DNA from: Arcobacter porcinus
Lineage (GTDB): Bacteria > Campylobacterota > Campylobacteria > Campylobacterales > Arcobacteraceae
Reading direction: 5' to 3'
DNA length: 64,000 bases
Assembly: GCF_004299785.2 (NCBI RefSeq)
Contig: NZ_CP036246.2
Span: 744,001 to 808,000, forward strand
Every line of letters begins with the position of its first letter. Position 1 is the first letter of the stretch. The translations under genes and the position numbers were made by a program. Shown piece after piece: positions 9,602-19,593 of the stretch. The notes under the pieces are model-generated. The model saw only the letters and a list, made by a program, of their open reading frames with translations, was not told where the DNA came from and ran no database searches.

Positions 9602-11271
9602 ACTTCTTCTCCTCTTATAATAGCTTGTGCATCTTCATATGTTATAAAACCAGCATTGTATTGAGACATTGTTGCTTTTTCTACTGTCATATATTCAGCA
9701 GGATTTTCAAAATCTCCACCTGAACCAATTTTAAATCTTACAACTTCAGCTATTGGAACTCGGCCTTTAAATCCACTATTTGCACAGTGTTCACAACCAA
9801 CTTTTTTATTTCCACCTTTTCCATCAGGAACGCAACAACTAGTACAAAGTTTTCTAACTAATCTTTGAGAAACTATTCCTCTTAAGTTATCTACAACATC
9901 TCCTTCATTTATTCCAAGTGAACTTGTCATCCTTGAAACGGTTGCAGGAGCAGAGTTTGTATGCATTGTAGAAAATACAAGTTGCCCTAAGTTTGAAGCA
10001 TTTACAAGTTGTGCAGCTGTTTGTGGCTCTCTTGTTTCTCCAATTAATATGATATTTGAATCTTGTCTTAAAATATCAACAACAGCTTCAGGATAACCAT
10101 ACTTAAACTCTTCACTAGCAGTTGAGAATTCAGATAAATCAATTTGGAAGAATGATTCATCAACATATTCAACAGGATCTTCAATAGTAACAACATATTG
10201 TTGCTGTTTTGCAAGTTTTTGAAGTAGGGCATACATTAAGTGAGTTTTTCCACTTCCAACTTGACCTGTTATTAGTATCATTCCATTTGCATACTTTGTA
10301 AGATTATTTAAAATATCAATTGTGTCTTTAGGATAATTTAATCCACCTAAATCGTGTGAAACAACACCTTTACCACCAATCATCCTCATAACCAAAGAGA
10401 AGTTTTGTTTTGAGTTTATTAAACCAATTCTAAACTTAATAGGCTTTTTTGCATACTCATAACTAATAACACCATTAATAGATTCAAAATCTGAATCTTC
10501 TTGATCTGCCATTGTTACAAGTCTTCTTTTTAAAGTTTTAGCAATAGGAATTGGCATAGAACCCATATCAACTTTTATACCATCAATTCTAAACCATAAA
10601 AAAGCACTTCTTGATGTTTTTTGAATGTGAATATCACTAGCTCCAAGTAAAATAGCTTGTCCCATTAGTTTTTCAAAATATTTATCAATCTCTTCATCAC
10701 TTTCTGTATCAGCTTTTTGATGAAATATAATCTCTCTATCTTCACCAAAAATAGCAGATAAAACACCTTCTCCAAGAACAATGATTTTTGTAAAGTAGAA
10801 TTTACTTAAAACTTCAAAATCTAAATTTACAACATCTCTTATTCCAATAACTTTATTTTTGTTTTTTATATCTTCAAGAGTAATCATATACATAGATGAA
10901 CAAAGTTCTTGTTTTTTATCATCTAAAAAACCAGTTGTATCAACATAGTGTTTTTGTAACTCTTTATAGCTATCAAAATATTCATAACCCATGTTTTTTA
11001 CAAAGTTTGCATATTTCTCTTCATTTACAATTAAATCAGAAAAACCACCTTTTAAATTGTATTTATCTTTAATCATATTTTCAATTATTGATTGAAGGTT
11101 AACTTGACTATTTTCATCTTTATTTAAAAGGTTTTCAACTTTTTCTTTATTTCTTTTAATAAAATCTTCTAGATTAAACTCTTTGAACTTTTTGAAATCA
11201 AATATCTTTTTTAAAGAGCTAAACTTTGTTTTTTTTATATTATATTTTCTTAATGAGAATTTTTTTAACAT
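9589..11271 (-). CDS. GspE/PilB-family secretion or pilus assembly ATPase
   Basis: The 560-aa product is the hexameric cytoplasmic motor of a type II secretion / type IV pilus machine. It has Walker A GQVGSGKTH (about residue 335), the Asp box TIEDPVEYVDESFF, Walker B IILIGETREPQTA and the His box LVFSTMHTNSA. A tetracysteine zinc motif (CTSC then CEHC, about residues 475-500) is typical of GspE and PilB but absent from PilT retraction ATPases. The N-terminal 150 residues are Lys-rich and divergent from the usual N1/N2 domains. The gene lies 11 nt after the disrupted GspF gene. No separate PilT-like retraction ATPase is seen in the window. Confidence 0.93.
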   Translation of the reverse strand: MLKKFSLRKYNIKKTKFSSLKKIFDFKKFKEFNLEDFIKRNKEKVENLLNKDENSQVNLQSIIENMIKDKYNLKGGFSDLIVNEEKYANFVKNMGYEYFDSYKELQKHYVDTTGFLDDKKQELCSSMYMITLEDIKNKNKVIGIRDVVNLDFEVLSKFYFTKIIVLGEGVLSAIFGEDREIIFHQKADTESDEEIDKYFEKLMGQAILLGASDIHIQKTSRSAFLWFRIDGIKVDMGSMPIPIAKTLKRRLVTMADQEDSDFESINGVISYEYAKKPIKFRIGLINSKQNFSLVMRMIGGKGVVSHDLGGLNYPKDTIDILNNLTKYANGMILITGQVGSGKTHLMYALLQKLAKQQQYVVTIEDPVEYVDESFFQIDLSEFSTASEEFKYGYPEAVVDILRQDSNIILIGETREPQTAAQLVNASNLGQLVFSTMHTNSAPATVSRMTSSLGINEGDVVDNLRGIVSQRLVRKLCTSCCVPDGKGGNKKVGCEHCANSGFKGRVPIAEVVRFKIGSGGDFENPAEYMTVEKATMSQYNAGFITYEDAQAIIRGEEVWYD

Positions 11272-12115
11272 TTTTCCTCTCTTTATTGATATAGTGTTTT
11301 AAATGTAAATGTACTAATAACTAAATTTATAATATCAGAACCAATTACAACAGTTACAAGCATAGCAATTAACCAAAAAATAAATTTCCACTGTAAAACA
11401 ACATACTCAATATTTTTATCAAACATAGTATCACAAGTTAAATATAGTGCTTTTGTAAGCTCTGGGAAATTTGATTTACTAAGTTCTGCTAATTTTATTT
11501 CAGCAGTTATTAATGGTGGAAAATTATATTTTTCAAACATTACATATAATTTTTTGTTTTTTTCAATCATAATACTTAAGCTTTTGAAAAATGGTCTAAG
11601 ACCTAATTTAAAATACTCATTTGCCAAAATTGCAGATGTTTTATGAAAAGATATACCAGCACTTAGCATTCCGTTCAATATTCTAAACATATATCTTCCA
11701 TCACTATAAGCTTGAGTTTTAAATATTTTATAGATCCAAGATGGCTTATATTTTTCACTATACATATAGAAAATAAAGATAAAAAGTGTAATTATTATAG
11801 AAACAGTTAATCCACCATAAGCAAATGGATATGTAAAATAGTTAGGAATTCCTAAAAATTGCTCTACATCAGGGTTTAGTTTTTTAAGATAAATTATATC
11901 TTTTTCTAAATACTCCATATATAAAATCAAACTATAAAATGAACCAATAACAATACTCAAAGGAATAAATATAGGATTTATCATTTTTGCTATTAGGTTT
12001 GGGTTACCTTTTGTAAAAGATAAAACAAGTTTTAAACCTTCAACTGTACTTGTACTATTTGCAACAATACTATATTGGAATGTATTTAGAAATTTATGTT
12101 TAAATAATACCTCTT

Positions 12116-13426
12116 GGTAGTGTTCAATATTCTGTGTCATCATCAGATAAGTCCTAAAATTCTATCATAAATTTAAACTATCATCAAGCCGTCCTTCAAA
12201 GTGGATGGCTAGTTGAGACAAAGTTAAACTCCAATTTCTAATTGGCATTGTCCATTTTTCTTGAGCATTTTTTATACCCATAAATAGTAGTTTTAGTAAG
12301 CTATCATCATTTGGAAAAGCCCCCTTAGTCTTAGTTAAAGTTCTAAATTGTCTATGTACTGATTCAATAATATTTGTAGTATAAATTACTCTTCTTATAT
12401 CTTCAGGATATTGGAAATAAACTGTTAAATTTTCCCATTTATTTCTCCAGGATTGAAATACTATAGGGTATTTTTTACCCCATTTTTCTTCAAGTTTATC
12501 AAGTTCATATAATGCTTCATCTTTTGTAAAAGCTTGATATACAGATTTTAACTCTTGTGCAAATTGTTTTTGGTTTATAGATCCAACATATTTAATTGAA
12601 TTCCTAATTTGATGAACTATACAAAGTTGTACTTCGGTATTTGGAAATACAGAATTTATAGCTTCTGGAAATCCTTTTAAACCATCAACAGAAGCAATAA
12701 GAATATCTTTAACACCTCTATTTTGTAAATCAGTTAAAACTTGTAACCAGAACTTTGCTCCTTCACTTTCATTCAAGTAAAGTCCTAATACCTCTTTTTT
12801 ACCATCAACTCTAACTCCTAAAACTGTATAAAAAGCTTTAGCGATATATTTCCCATCTTCTTTTACTTTATAATGAATTGCATCAAGAAACACAAATGGA
12901 TATACTGATTCTAGAGGTCTTGTTTTCCAATCATTAAGCATTGGTATTATTTTATCTGTTACAGCACTTATTGTAGCTTTTGAGAAGCCTACACAATAAA
13001 AATCCTCTATATGTTTTGCTATTTGTGAATAGCTATTACCTAGTGCAAACAAAGATAATATTTTATCTTCAATTTCACTTGTCATGGTTGTTTGATTTTT
13101 CTTTACAATTTCTGGTTCAAAGTTACCATTTCTATCTCTTGGAACATCTAGTTCGAATGTTCCATGATCACTTTTCATAGTCTTTGAGCTATATCCATTT
13201 TTTCTATTATTACTCAAATCTTGAGCAAGATGTGAATCTATCTCAGCTGCAAGTGCAGCTTCTGTTAATTGTTTGATTAAAGAGCCTAGAGCACCATTTG
13301 CTCCACCGATACTTTTACCAGCTTTTATATCTTTAGCAAATTGCTCTACATCTATTTCTATTTTCATCTTTGTGTCCTTTGGTATTTTTTATTTTACCTA
13401 ATTGACACAAAATTATGAACGGTCCC
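12116..13426. mobile_element. IS256-family insertion sequence, 1311 bp
   Basis: The boundaries are set by imperfect terminal inverted repeats. The left end starts GGTAGTGTTCA and the reversed right end starts GGGACCGTTCA; 18 of the first 24 positions match, including a shared TGTGTCA. Both sides carry the 8-bp direct repeat TACCTCTT (12108-12115 and 13427-13434), the target duplication size typical of IS256. It contains one transposase gene oriented with the host operon. The unmutated duplication and exact frame restoration of the host gene indicate a recent insertion. Confidence 0.93.
12165..13367 (-). CDS. IS256-family transposase (mutator type)
   Basis: The 400-aa DDE transposase has the family's usual length. 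It shows the first catalytic Asp in FVFLDAIHYKV (about residue 168), the second in ILIASVDGLKGFPEA (about residue 234) with the adjacent CIVHQIRNS, and the Glu in TTNIIESVHRQFR (about residue 340). The N-terminal domain carries the usual AEIDSHL and KTMKSDHG-like patterns. The start is the ATG that follows AAAGGACACAAAG. All catalytic residues are present, so the element may be active. It lies inside the GspF-like gene. Confidence 0.95.
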   Translation of the reverse strand: MKIEIDVEQFAKDIKAGKSIGGANGALGSLIKQLTEAALAAEIDSHLAQDLSNNRKNGYSSKTMKSDHGTFELDVPRDRNGNFEPEIVKKNQTTMTSEIEDKILSLFALGNSYSQIAKHIEDFYCVGFSKATISAVTDKIIPMLNDWKTRPLESVYPFVFLDAIHYKVKEDGKYIAKAFYTVLGVRVDGKKEVLGLYLNESEGAKFWLQVLTDLQNRGVKDILIASVDGLKGFPEAINSVFPNTEVQLCIVHQIRNSIKYVGSINQKQFAQELKSVYQAFTKDEALYELDKLEEKWGKKYPIVFQSWRNKWENLTVYFQYPEDIRRVIYTTNIIESVHRQFRTLTKTKGAFPNDDSLLKLLFMGIKNAQEKWTMPIRNWSLTLSQLAIHFEGRLDDSLNL

Positions 13427-13623
13427 TACCTCTTCAAGTCTTTGTTTACCACTTTCAAGATCTTTAATGGCTGCAAGAAGTCTTTTTTTAAATCTAGTTT
13501 TTTTTGTGATTTGGTCACTATATAAAACTAAAGCTCTTCTTGTATTTGAACCAGTTTCAAGTTTTGTTACAAGATAATCTAGTAAAAACATCTCATATGG
13601 ATCTTTAAATAGTGTCATTTTTC

Positions 13624-15291
13624 TTAAAATCCTTTAATTTCTCTTAGAGTTACAACATAAACAATTTCTCTTCTTACATAAGATTTAGAATCGCTACCAC
13701 CAACTGCAAAACCATCTATTGGTATAATTCCTTGATACTCTTTTGCATCATCATGAACAATAATAGAACCAACTATTGAAGTCTCTCCCAGTCTAATCTC
13801 TTTTGATACATTATAACCTTGGTCATTATATTTTGGAAGTTGAATTGTACTTCCATCAATAGTCTTTTCATTAAGAGCAAGAAGCTTTTTAATACTTGGG
13901 TTTATATTTAAAAATATTTTATCTCTTGATATTTTTGCAAGAGCTGTTATACTTGTACCTTCTTTGATTGTATTAACTGTAACATCAGAAGTTCTCTCTT
14001 TTGTATCAGCATCTCTTGTTACTTCAATTTTTTCTACATAATCAGTGTTTTCTGTAATTGCTTGAACTGTTGGAAGATTGTTTTTAAGAACTAGCATATT
14101 TTTACTATAATTTAAAACTCTTCCTATGTTATTATTTGATTGAGCTAAAATATCAAGAGTTCTTGTAAGGCTCTCTGTTCCAAAAGAGATATCACTTGTT
14201 TGTCCAGGAACTAAATTTCCTATATTAGTCGTAGTTGTTGTTCCACCTGAGATATTTGTTATATTTGCACCTAAAATACCAAATTTTCTATCTTTATTTA
14301 ATATTAATTCTATTCTTTCAAACTCAATAGTTGCTTCTTTTGCAAAACTTGCCTCATAAGCTTTTGCAAGAGTTCTTACAGCACTTTCAATATTTTTTGT
14401 AGATTTTAAAAATAGTAGTCCACTTGCTTTATCTATATGATAAGTTGAGATTTTGTCATTTGATATTATGTTTTTTAGCATTTTATCAAGCTCTTCATAA
14501 AGAATTATTTGTGATTTATTCTCAATTTTACTCTCACCTGTACTTTCTTGATTTGATGTTTGGCTAGATGAACTCATATCAAGAAGTGGGATATTTAGCT
14601 CAATTACAACATCTTTATATCTACTTATATTTATAGACTCTTTTTCATAATCTATTTCAACATAAACATCTTTTGCACTTGCAAGTTGATTTAGAGCATC
14701 TTTTAATATATTTGATTTAATTGTAATAATACTATTTTGAAAATCATTTCTATTTTCAATATATGAACCAATATTAACTTGATAAGAAGTTACTTTTGTG
14801 ATTAATTTAAGAAGTTCTTCAACACTTAATTGACCATCAAGATTAAATTTTTTATTATTTATTGATAGTTTCTTTCTTTCACTTGTACTTAATATTGTTA
14901 CTAAGTTTAAAGATGAACTCTTTTCCAAAACTAATGTTTTGTCTAAAACAGCATTTAAATAGTTGTTTAAATCATTGAAGTTTTTAATCTTTAATCTACT
15001 TTTTGGGATTAAAATATCACTAGATTTTAGAAAATATATCTTTCCATCAATATTCTCTAACTCTTTTAGGACATCACTTAAAGATTTATCTTCTAAAATA
15101 GATACATATTTTTGTTTTACAGTTTTTGTATCAACCAATGATTCAGAATAAGACTCTTTTATCTTAGAATAATCATCTTTGTTTAGTGCCTCTTTTTGCT
15201 TATCTATCATTTCATTGTGATAACTCTTAGGAGTACAACCTTGAAATAGTAAAAAAGATAGACCAATTGATATTAGGATATTTTTTTTCAT
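13624..15291 (-). CDS. Outer-membrane lipoprotein secretin (PilN/MshL/GspD-like)
   Basis: The 555-aa protein starts with a lipoprotein signal peptide with lipobox LFQGC (Cys at about residue 19). It has N-domain-like alpha/beta repeats (about residues 60-230), a Ser/Gln linker, and a C-terminal secretin beta-domain (about 300-555). The C-terminal domain contains glycine/threonine-rich gate strands (NITNISGGTTTTTNIGN), VGSIIVHDD and the final REIVYVVTLREIKGF. Secretins multimerise into the outer-membrane pore for pili or type II substrates. A lipid-anchored secretin of this size is typical of type IVb pili and MSHA-like systems. It ends 6 nt before the GspF start and begins 8 nt after the 932-aa RCC1-like gene. 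Confidence 0.85.
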   Translation of the reverse strand: MKKNILISIGLSFLLFQGCTPKSYHNEMIDKQKEALNKDDYSKIKESYSESLVDTKTVKQKYVSILEDKSLSDVLKELENIDGKIYFLKSSDILIPKSRLKIKNFNDLNNYLNAVLDKTLVLEKSSSLNLVTILSTSERKKLSINNKKFNLDGQLSVEELLKLITKVTSYQVNIGSYIENRNDFQNSIITIKSNILKDALNQLASAKDVYVEIDYEKESINISRYKDVVIELNIPLLDMSSSSQTSNQESTGESKIENKSQIILYEELDKMLKNIISNDKISTYHIDKASGLLFLKSTKNIESAVRTLAKAYEASFAKEATIEFERIELILNKDRKFGILGANITNISGGTTTTTNIGNLVPGQTSDISFGTESLTRTLDILAQSNNNIGRVLNYSKNMLVLKNNLPTVQAITENTDYVEKIEVTRDADTKERTSDVTVNTIKEGTSITALAKISRDKIFLNINPSIKKLLALNEKTIDGSTIQLPKYNDQGYNVSKEIRLGETSIVGSIIVHDDAKEYQGIIPIDGFAVGGSDSKSYVRREIVYVVTLREIKGF

Positions 15292-15299
15292 TTTTTTCC

Positions 15300-18098
15300 T
15301 TATTTAAATTTAAATGGATAGTCGAAACTATTTATATATGTTGGATATTGTAAAAACAAGCTTCCATCCTTGTTGAATTTGTCAAAAGCCATTTGGCTTT
15401 TAAACTCTTCTTTTGGAGTTACAAATAATCTATTAACAGATGAAAACTCATTTATATCATAAAGCCCTGTATTAATTATTGGTAAACTTCTTCCAGTGTT
15501 TCCCCAACAATACATCTGATCCAATCCTTTTACACCTGTAATTGTACATAAAAAAGGATAAGATGAATCATTTTCATAAGAAAACTCAATAGAAGCTATA
15601 CCAAAACCTTGAATATTTGAATTTTGATTCAATAAAGCTCCAAAACCTAATTTTAGAACTCCATTTTCATCAAATTTTGAATCTATACTAAAAATATGCT
15701 CTTTTAAATTCATAGTATTACTACTATCATAAGAGATTTTTTTCTCTGAAGAGCTATTGTTAAATTTTATATTCTTTACTAAATTATCATTTATGTAGAT
15801 ATTAAAATCACTACTATTCCAAGTTCCAAGTTCATATACTTTTATACTTATATTTACTCTACTATTTTTTGCATTTGAAAAAGTGTAAGATTTACTTAAA
15901 CTTTGAGTTCCATCAAAAGTAGAGATATTTAGATTTGTATTATTATGATTTTTCCCAAAAATTCCTAAAAATGGAGAAACAATTACTCTAGAATCTAATT
16001 TTCCATCATGCAAATAACCGCTCCATCCATTTAAATTTTTCTCAAAAACCTCTTTTTCTACTTTTGAGAAAACATTTGGACTAAAATAACTAAGGTTTTT
16101 AAACCAAGCATAAAATTTATTCCCAACAGCAATAGAAGGAGTATTTAAACTAGCTAAAGAGTCATCAAAGATTTTTTTATCATTTCCAGTACAAGAGCTT
16201 CCATTTTGATTTTTACAAGAAAGAGCCATTGAATCACTCTCTTTTGATATTAAAACTCCCTCATTGTTTACATAAGCTATTTTCCAACTATTTCCCACTT
16301 TATAAACAGTTGCTGAAGTCATTTTCTCATCATCTTTTGTTGGAATTAATATTAAATCATTATCTTCATTTAAGTAGTAGAATCTTCCTTTATTATCACG
16401 AAGTACAAAAGTCTCTGATTGAGCTAAAAGATAGTTTTCAGATAGTTTTATTGAGCTTGATATTTTAGTTGGTTTTGTAAAATTCCCTTTGAAAGTTTCT
16501 CCCCATATATAAAAATTATCACTATCATCAATAGCAGCAAAAACTCTTTTATCTCTTGTTGAAGCTATTGATACAAACTCTATTTTTTCTAGTTCACTAC
16601 CAGTATCATTTACTTTTGATTTCTTACTATAAAGATTAAAATCATCACTTCCTATTCCTAAAATACCATTTGTATTTTTTCCTATTGTATATAAATCACC
16701 TTTATCACTTAAAAGTAAAATTGCATCTTCAACCATTGCAATATCTTTTATAAATATTGCATCATTAGTTTTGATTAAATCATTTTTATTTTTGTCAAAT
16801 TCTAAATTTTTTCTAAGAATTGATTTTGCTGTTGGCTCATTTTCAATTAAAAACTCATTTGAATTAATATCTCCATTACAATAAAGATTTCCAGCAGATT
16901 TTACTAGTTTTTTATCTTTTTCATTTGTATCTTGCTTCTGTTTTTGTATATTTCCACAAATTTCATCTTCAAGTTCATCTTCATTTAAAGTAAAGTTTGA
17001 TTCAAATATAGGAGATATTCCACAAACCATCTTACTATTCATAGCCATTTTCTCAAATTTTACTCTATATGGAGAGTTGTACCATTTTTTATCTTTTATT
17101 TTTATATCTGATAAATTTTCTAAATCAGATTTAAGCATTACTGGAATATTTATAAAATCAGGATTTATAGACTTATCTAACTGACCATGATTCTCTATTC
17201 CAGCTTTTTTATAACTATTATCTCCCCAACAAAATATATCTCCATTTGCTAACATACATCCGCCATCTTTTCTTATAGCTAAATCTTTTGACTCTGGAAT
17301 ATAGTTTAAAATTCTCTCTTCAAGACACATATCACTATTTTTCTTATCATTTCTTCTATTTATATTGCTCCAACCATCATTATCAATACCAAAAAAATAT
17401 TCTCCCCATAAACCATCTTTTGTATATAACTTATCTCCAACCTCTGCTTTTAAAAAATCTCTTTGTTTTGCATCTTCAAGATATATAGGATATTTTTGAT
17501 AAACAGTAATAGATCTATTTAAATTATTGCAATATTTATATATTAGTTCATTATTTACTACTTGCCAAAAATAACCATTGCTTTTACATTCAGATGTTTT
17601 TTGGATTTTTTCACCTTTTAAATATAGTTCCATAATATCTTTTTGAAGATTATTATATTTTATAAAAGTTCCTTTGTTCATCTCTTCTTCACTATTATCC
17701 AAAGGAGCTTGAGTATTTACTCTATAGTTTTGATCTATATAAAAATTGTAAGCAAATCTATTTTTTTCATTGTACTTAGAATCATCATTTATCATAGCTT
17801 TTATTACAAATCTTCCATTTTTCAAATATTCAATTTGTAAATTTTTATTTGTGATAGGATTTTTAAATATTTCAAAACTATTTCCTAAAAGCTTTTTAAA
17901 CTCTTCATCTTCATAATTTAATTTAAAATCACTTGTAATTGGTGGTTTAAGATTTTCTAAAATATATCTATTTATAGCTAATGCCAATCTCTCTTCTTTT
18001 GTGATTAAAATTTTAACATCATTTATAATTGACTCTTTTGAGCTATTTGCTAGTAAAGATGATATGAAAATTATTGAAATAAAAATATATTTAAACAT
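15300..18098 (-). CDS. Large exported RCC1-repeat-like protein (paralog of the 769-aa protein)
   Basis: The 932-aa protein has a signal peptide ending SLLANSS and then the shared helical motif KEERLALAINRYIL (about residues 36-49). RCC1-like blades are scattered through it: LANGDIFCWGDNS, LSDKGDLYTIGKN, IDDSDNFYIWGE and QMYCWGNTGRS. A jelly-roll-like insert lies near residues 720-860 (TFDGTQSLSKSYTFSN and similar). The C-terminus, ending in YPTYINSFDYPFKFK, mirrors the 769-aa paralog. Many paired cysteines suggest disulfide bonding in the periplasm or outside the cell. It overlaps the upstream 250-aa gene by one base. The probable role is a pilus-tip or secreted adhesin of this locus. Confidence 0.7.
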   Translation of the reverse strand: MFKYIFISIIFISSLLANSSKESIINDVKILITKEERLALAINRYILENLKPPITSDFKLNYEDEEFKKLLGNSFEIFKNPITNKNLQIEYLKNGRFVIKAMINDDSKYNEKNRFAYNFYIDQNYRVNTQAPLDNSEEEMNKGTFIKYNNLQKDIMELYLKGEKIQKTSECKSNGYFWQVVNNELIYKYCNNLNRSITVYQKYPIYLEDAKQRDFLKAEVGDKLYTKDGLWGEYFFGIDNDGWSNINRRNDKKNSDMCLEERILNYIPESKDLAIRKDGGCMLANGDIFCWGDNSYKKAGIENHGQLDKSINPDFINIPVMLKSDLENLSDIKIKDKKWYNSPYRVKFEKMAMNSKMVCGISPIFESNFTLNEDELEDEICGNIQKQKQDTNEKDKKLVKSAGNLYCNGDINSNEFLIENEPTAKSILRKNLEFDKNKNDLIKTNDAIFIKDIAMVEDAILLLSDKGDLYTIGKNTNGILGIGSDDFNLYSKKSKVNDTGSELEKIEFVSIASTRDKRVFAAIDDSDNFYIWGETFKGNFTKPTKISSSIKLSENYLLAQSETFVLRDNKGRFYYLNEDNDLILIPTKDDEKMTSATVYKVGNSWKIAYVNNEGVLISKESDSMALSCKNQNGSSCTGNDKKIFDDSLASLNTPSIAVGNKFYAWFKNLSYFSPNVFSKVEKEVFEKNLNGWSGYLHDGKLDSRVIVSPFLGIFGKNHNNTNLNISTFDGTQSLSKSYTFSNAKNSRVNISIKVYELGTWNSSDFNIYINDNLVKNIKFNNSSSEKKISYDSSNTMNLKEHIFSIDSKFDENGVLKLGFGALLNQNSNIQGFGIASIEFSYENDSSYPFLCTITGVKGLDQMYCWGNTGRSLPIINTGLYDINEFSSVNRLFVTPKEEFKSQMAFDKFNKDGSLFLQYPTYINSFDYPFKFK

Positions 18099-18850
18099 TA
18101 TTCAACTCCATAAATACCATTATCAAGTTTAATATATTTTCTACTATCAGAGAAAATAATTGTACCAATATTTAATTTATCAAACTCCATCTCTATATAT
18201 ATTGGATCATTCTCTTTTAATGGTGGGTTATTTATTTTTTTACTTATATAGATATTTCCTTTTTCTAAATCTTTTATATTATAGATAATATAAGCATCAG
18301 TTGCTGTATATTTTCTAATTGTTTTTATATTGTCTTTTGGATTTACACAATATTTATCTGTTTTACAATCAGCATATTTATCTACTTTTATTATCTCATA
18401 CCCAGAGCTTAATATTTTAAATAAATTTTGTGCTTCTTGAGATTTTAAAACTATTTGAACATATTTTAATTTTCCATTTTCTTCTAAAACAGAAGTTCTA
18501 TCTCTATATAAATCTCTTTTATAATATAGTTTTAAGTACTCATTTGAAAATTTATTTTCATCTAAAGAGCTATTTAATCTTGCATTAGCATCATAAAAAG
18601 ATAAGCTTTTACCAAAGATATTTTTTCTTGAGAAGTTACTACCTAAATAGTAATTATCGCTATTTTCTATATCCTCTTTCAGTAAATCTTCCATAGTAGG
18701 AAGTTTATACTCATTTAAGATATATTCTTCATAGTTTTTAGCAATCTCCTCTTCTCTTTCTATTATATTTGAAAGAGCCAGAATAGTTTTGTTATCTATC
18801 GCAAATAGATTAGAACTTAGTATGAAAATAAGAAAAATAAAATATCTCAA
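18098..18850 (-). CDS. Small exported protein of the pilus locus, shared N-terminal module
   Basis: The 250-aa protein has a Sec signal peptide (MRYFIFLIFILSSNLFAID). A helix containing REEEIAKNYEEYILNEYKLP (about residues 32-51) follows and is related to the start of the two RCC1-like proteins. I do not recognise the rest, a compact Lys/Tyr-rich domain with two cysteines (CKTDKYC). It lacks propeller repeats. Its position directly before the 932-aa gene, with a one-base overlap, suggests a chaperone, a minor pilin-like partner, or a shorter member of the same exported family. Confidence 0.6.
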   Translation of the reverse strand: MRYFIFLIFILSSNLFAIDNKTILALSNIIEREEEIAKNYEEYILNEYKLPTMEDLLKEDIENSDNYYLGSNFSRKNIFGKSLSFYDANARLNSSLDENKFSNEYLKLYYKRDLYRDRTSVLEENGKLKYVQIVLKSQEAQNLFKILSSGYEIIKVDKYADCKTDKYCVNPKDNIKTIRKYTATDAYIIYNIKDLEKGNIYISKKINNPPLKENDPIYIEMEFDKLNIGTIIFSDSRKYIKLDNGIYGVE

Positions 18851-18852
18851 AA

Positions 18853-19593
18853 CTACTCCTCATTTGTAAGGTTTACAAATTTCTTATCTTTTGCACCTTC
18901 ATCGCCAACTTTTATAAATTTTATTCCATCTTTATCAAAAAAATGAGTTCCATTTGCAAAGAAGTTTAAAATAGCCTCATCTTCATCTATCTTATCTACA
19001 ATAATTGGACCTTTTTCATAAGAACTTAGATTAAATGCTAGTAGAAATTCACTTGGTTTTTTTTCTGAGCTATTATCTTCAAATAAACTATCATATTTTT
19101 TTATATCTACATAAATACTATTTTCAAAAGTACAAATATCTATTTTTGATGAAAAACTGCTTGGACAAGCTAATATCTCATCTTTGTTTTTATAAATCAT
19201 CAATGTATATAAAAGTTTTGCTAAAGAGTTCTCAAGGTTAAAATATACTTTATCATCGTTAAAATAGCTTCTTTTCCTAAAAGTATTACTTTTATAAAGT
19301 TCTTCTAAAAAAGGATCATCTTTTAAATCTTTATCTAAACTATTAGAAAAATATAGCTCTTTTTTATTTAGCCCAGAAATATTTATAGATGAAGGTATCA
19401 AACCACTATTTTTTATATAATTTGCATCTACAATTTTGAAGTTTTGTAAAATGTTATTTTCAAAAGCATTTATAAATCTCTCTTCAACTTCAATAATATT
19501 TTTAACTTCTTTTCCCTTTCTTTGTATATCATCAAAACTATTGCTATATAAAAGAGTTGAAAATAAAATAAAAATATAAATGTTTTTTATCAT
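18853..19593 (-). CDS. Small exported protein of the pilus locus, shared N-terminal module
   Basis: The 246-aa protein has a signal peptide (MIKNIYIFILFSTLLYSNS) and the shared helix with EVEERFINAFENNILQNF (about residues 37-54). The phrase KKELYFSNSLDKDL about 40 residues later has a counterpart in the 250-aa protein. The remainder is acidic and not recognisable. It overlaps the preceding 240-aa gene by 4 nt and ends 2 nt before the next gene, so all are coupled in one operon. Function is unknown; an exported accessory of the pilus or secretion machine is likely. Confidence 0.6.
   Translation of the reverse strand: MIKNIYIFILFSTLLYSNSFDDIQRKGKEVKNIIEVEERFINAFENNILQNFKIVDANYIKNSGLIPSSINISGLNKKELYFSNSLDKDLKDDPFLEELYKSNTFRKRSYFNDDKVYFNLENSLAKLLYTLMIYKNKDEILACPSSFSSKIDICTFENSIYVDIKKYDSLFEDNSSEKKPSEFLLAFNLSSYEKGPIIVDKIDEDEAILNFFANGTHFFDKDGIKFIKVGDEGAKDKKFVNLTNEE

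Larger units (their letters stand above)
11283..13618 (-). pseudogene. GspF/PilC-like inner-membrane platform protein, split by an IS256-family element
   Basis: The gene reads from 13618 to 13427 (64 codons), is interrupted by the insertion sequence, and resumes at 12107 to 11283. Joining the halves after removing the element and one 8-bp duplication gives one open frame, about 338 aa, through the junction KQRLEEV-LFKHKFL. The product has three membrane segments (about residues 117-137, 166-190 and 310-330 of the joined protein) and the GspF pattern of cytoplasmic helical bundles, as in the PilC/GspF platform that binds the ATPase. The downstream half can be read as a 286-aa frame whose first 12 codons (MMTQNIEHYQEV) lie in the IS end and target duplication. 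It may yield a truncated protein lacking the first cytoplasmic bundle. Confidence 0.85.

Noticed and set aside
11283-12143. 286-aa frame as an intact gene
   Set aside because: Its first 12 codons lie in the IS end and target duplication; the true gene starts at 13618 and is interrupted.
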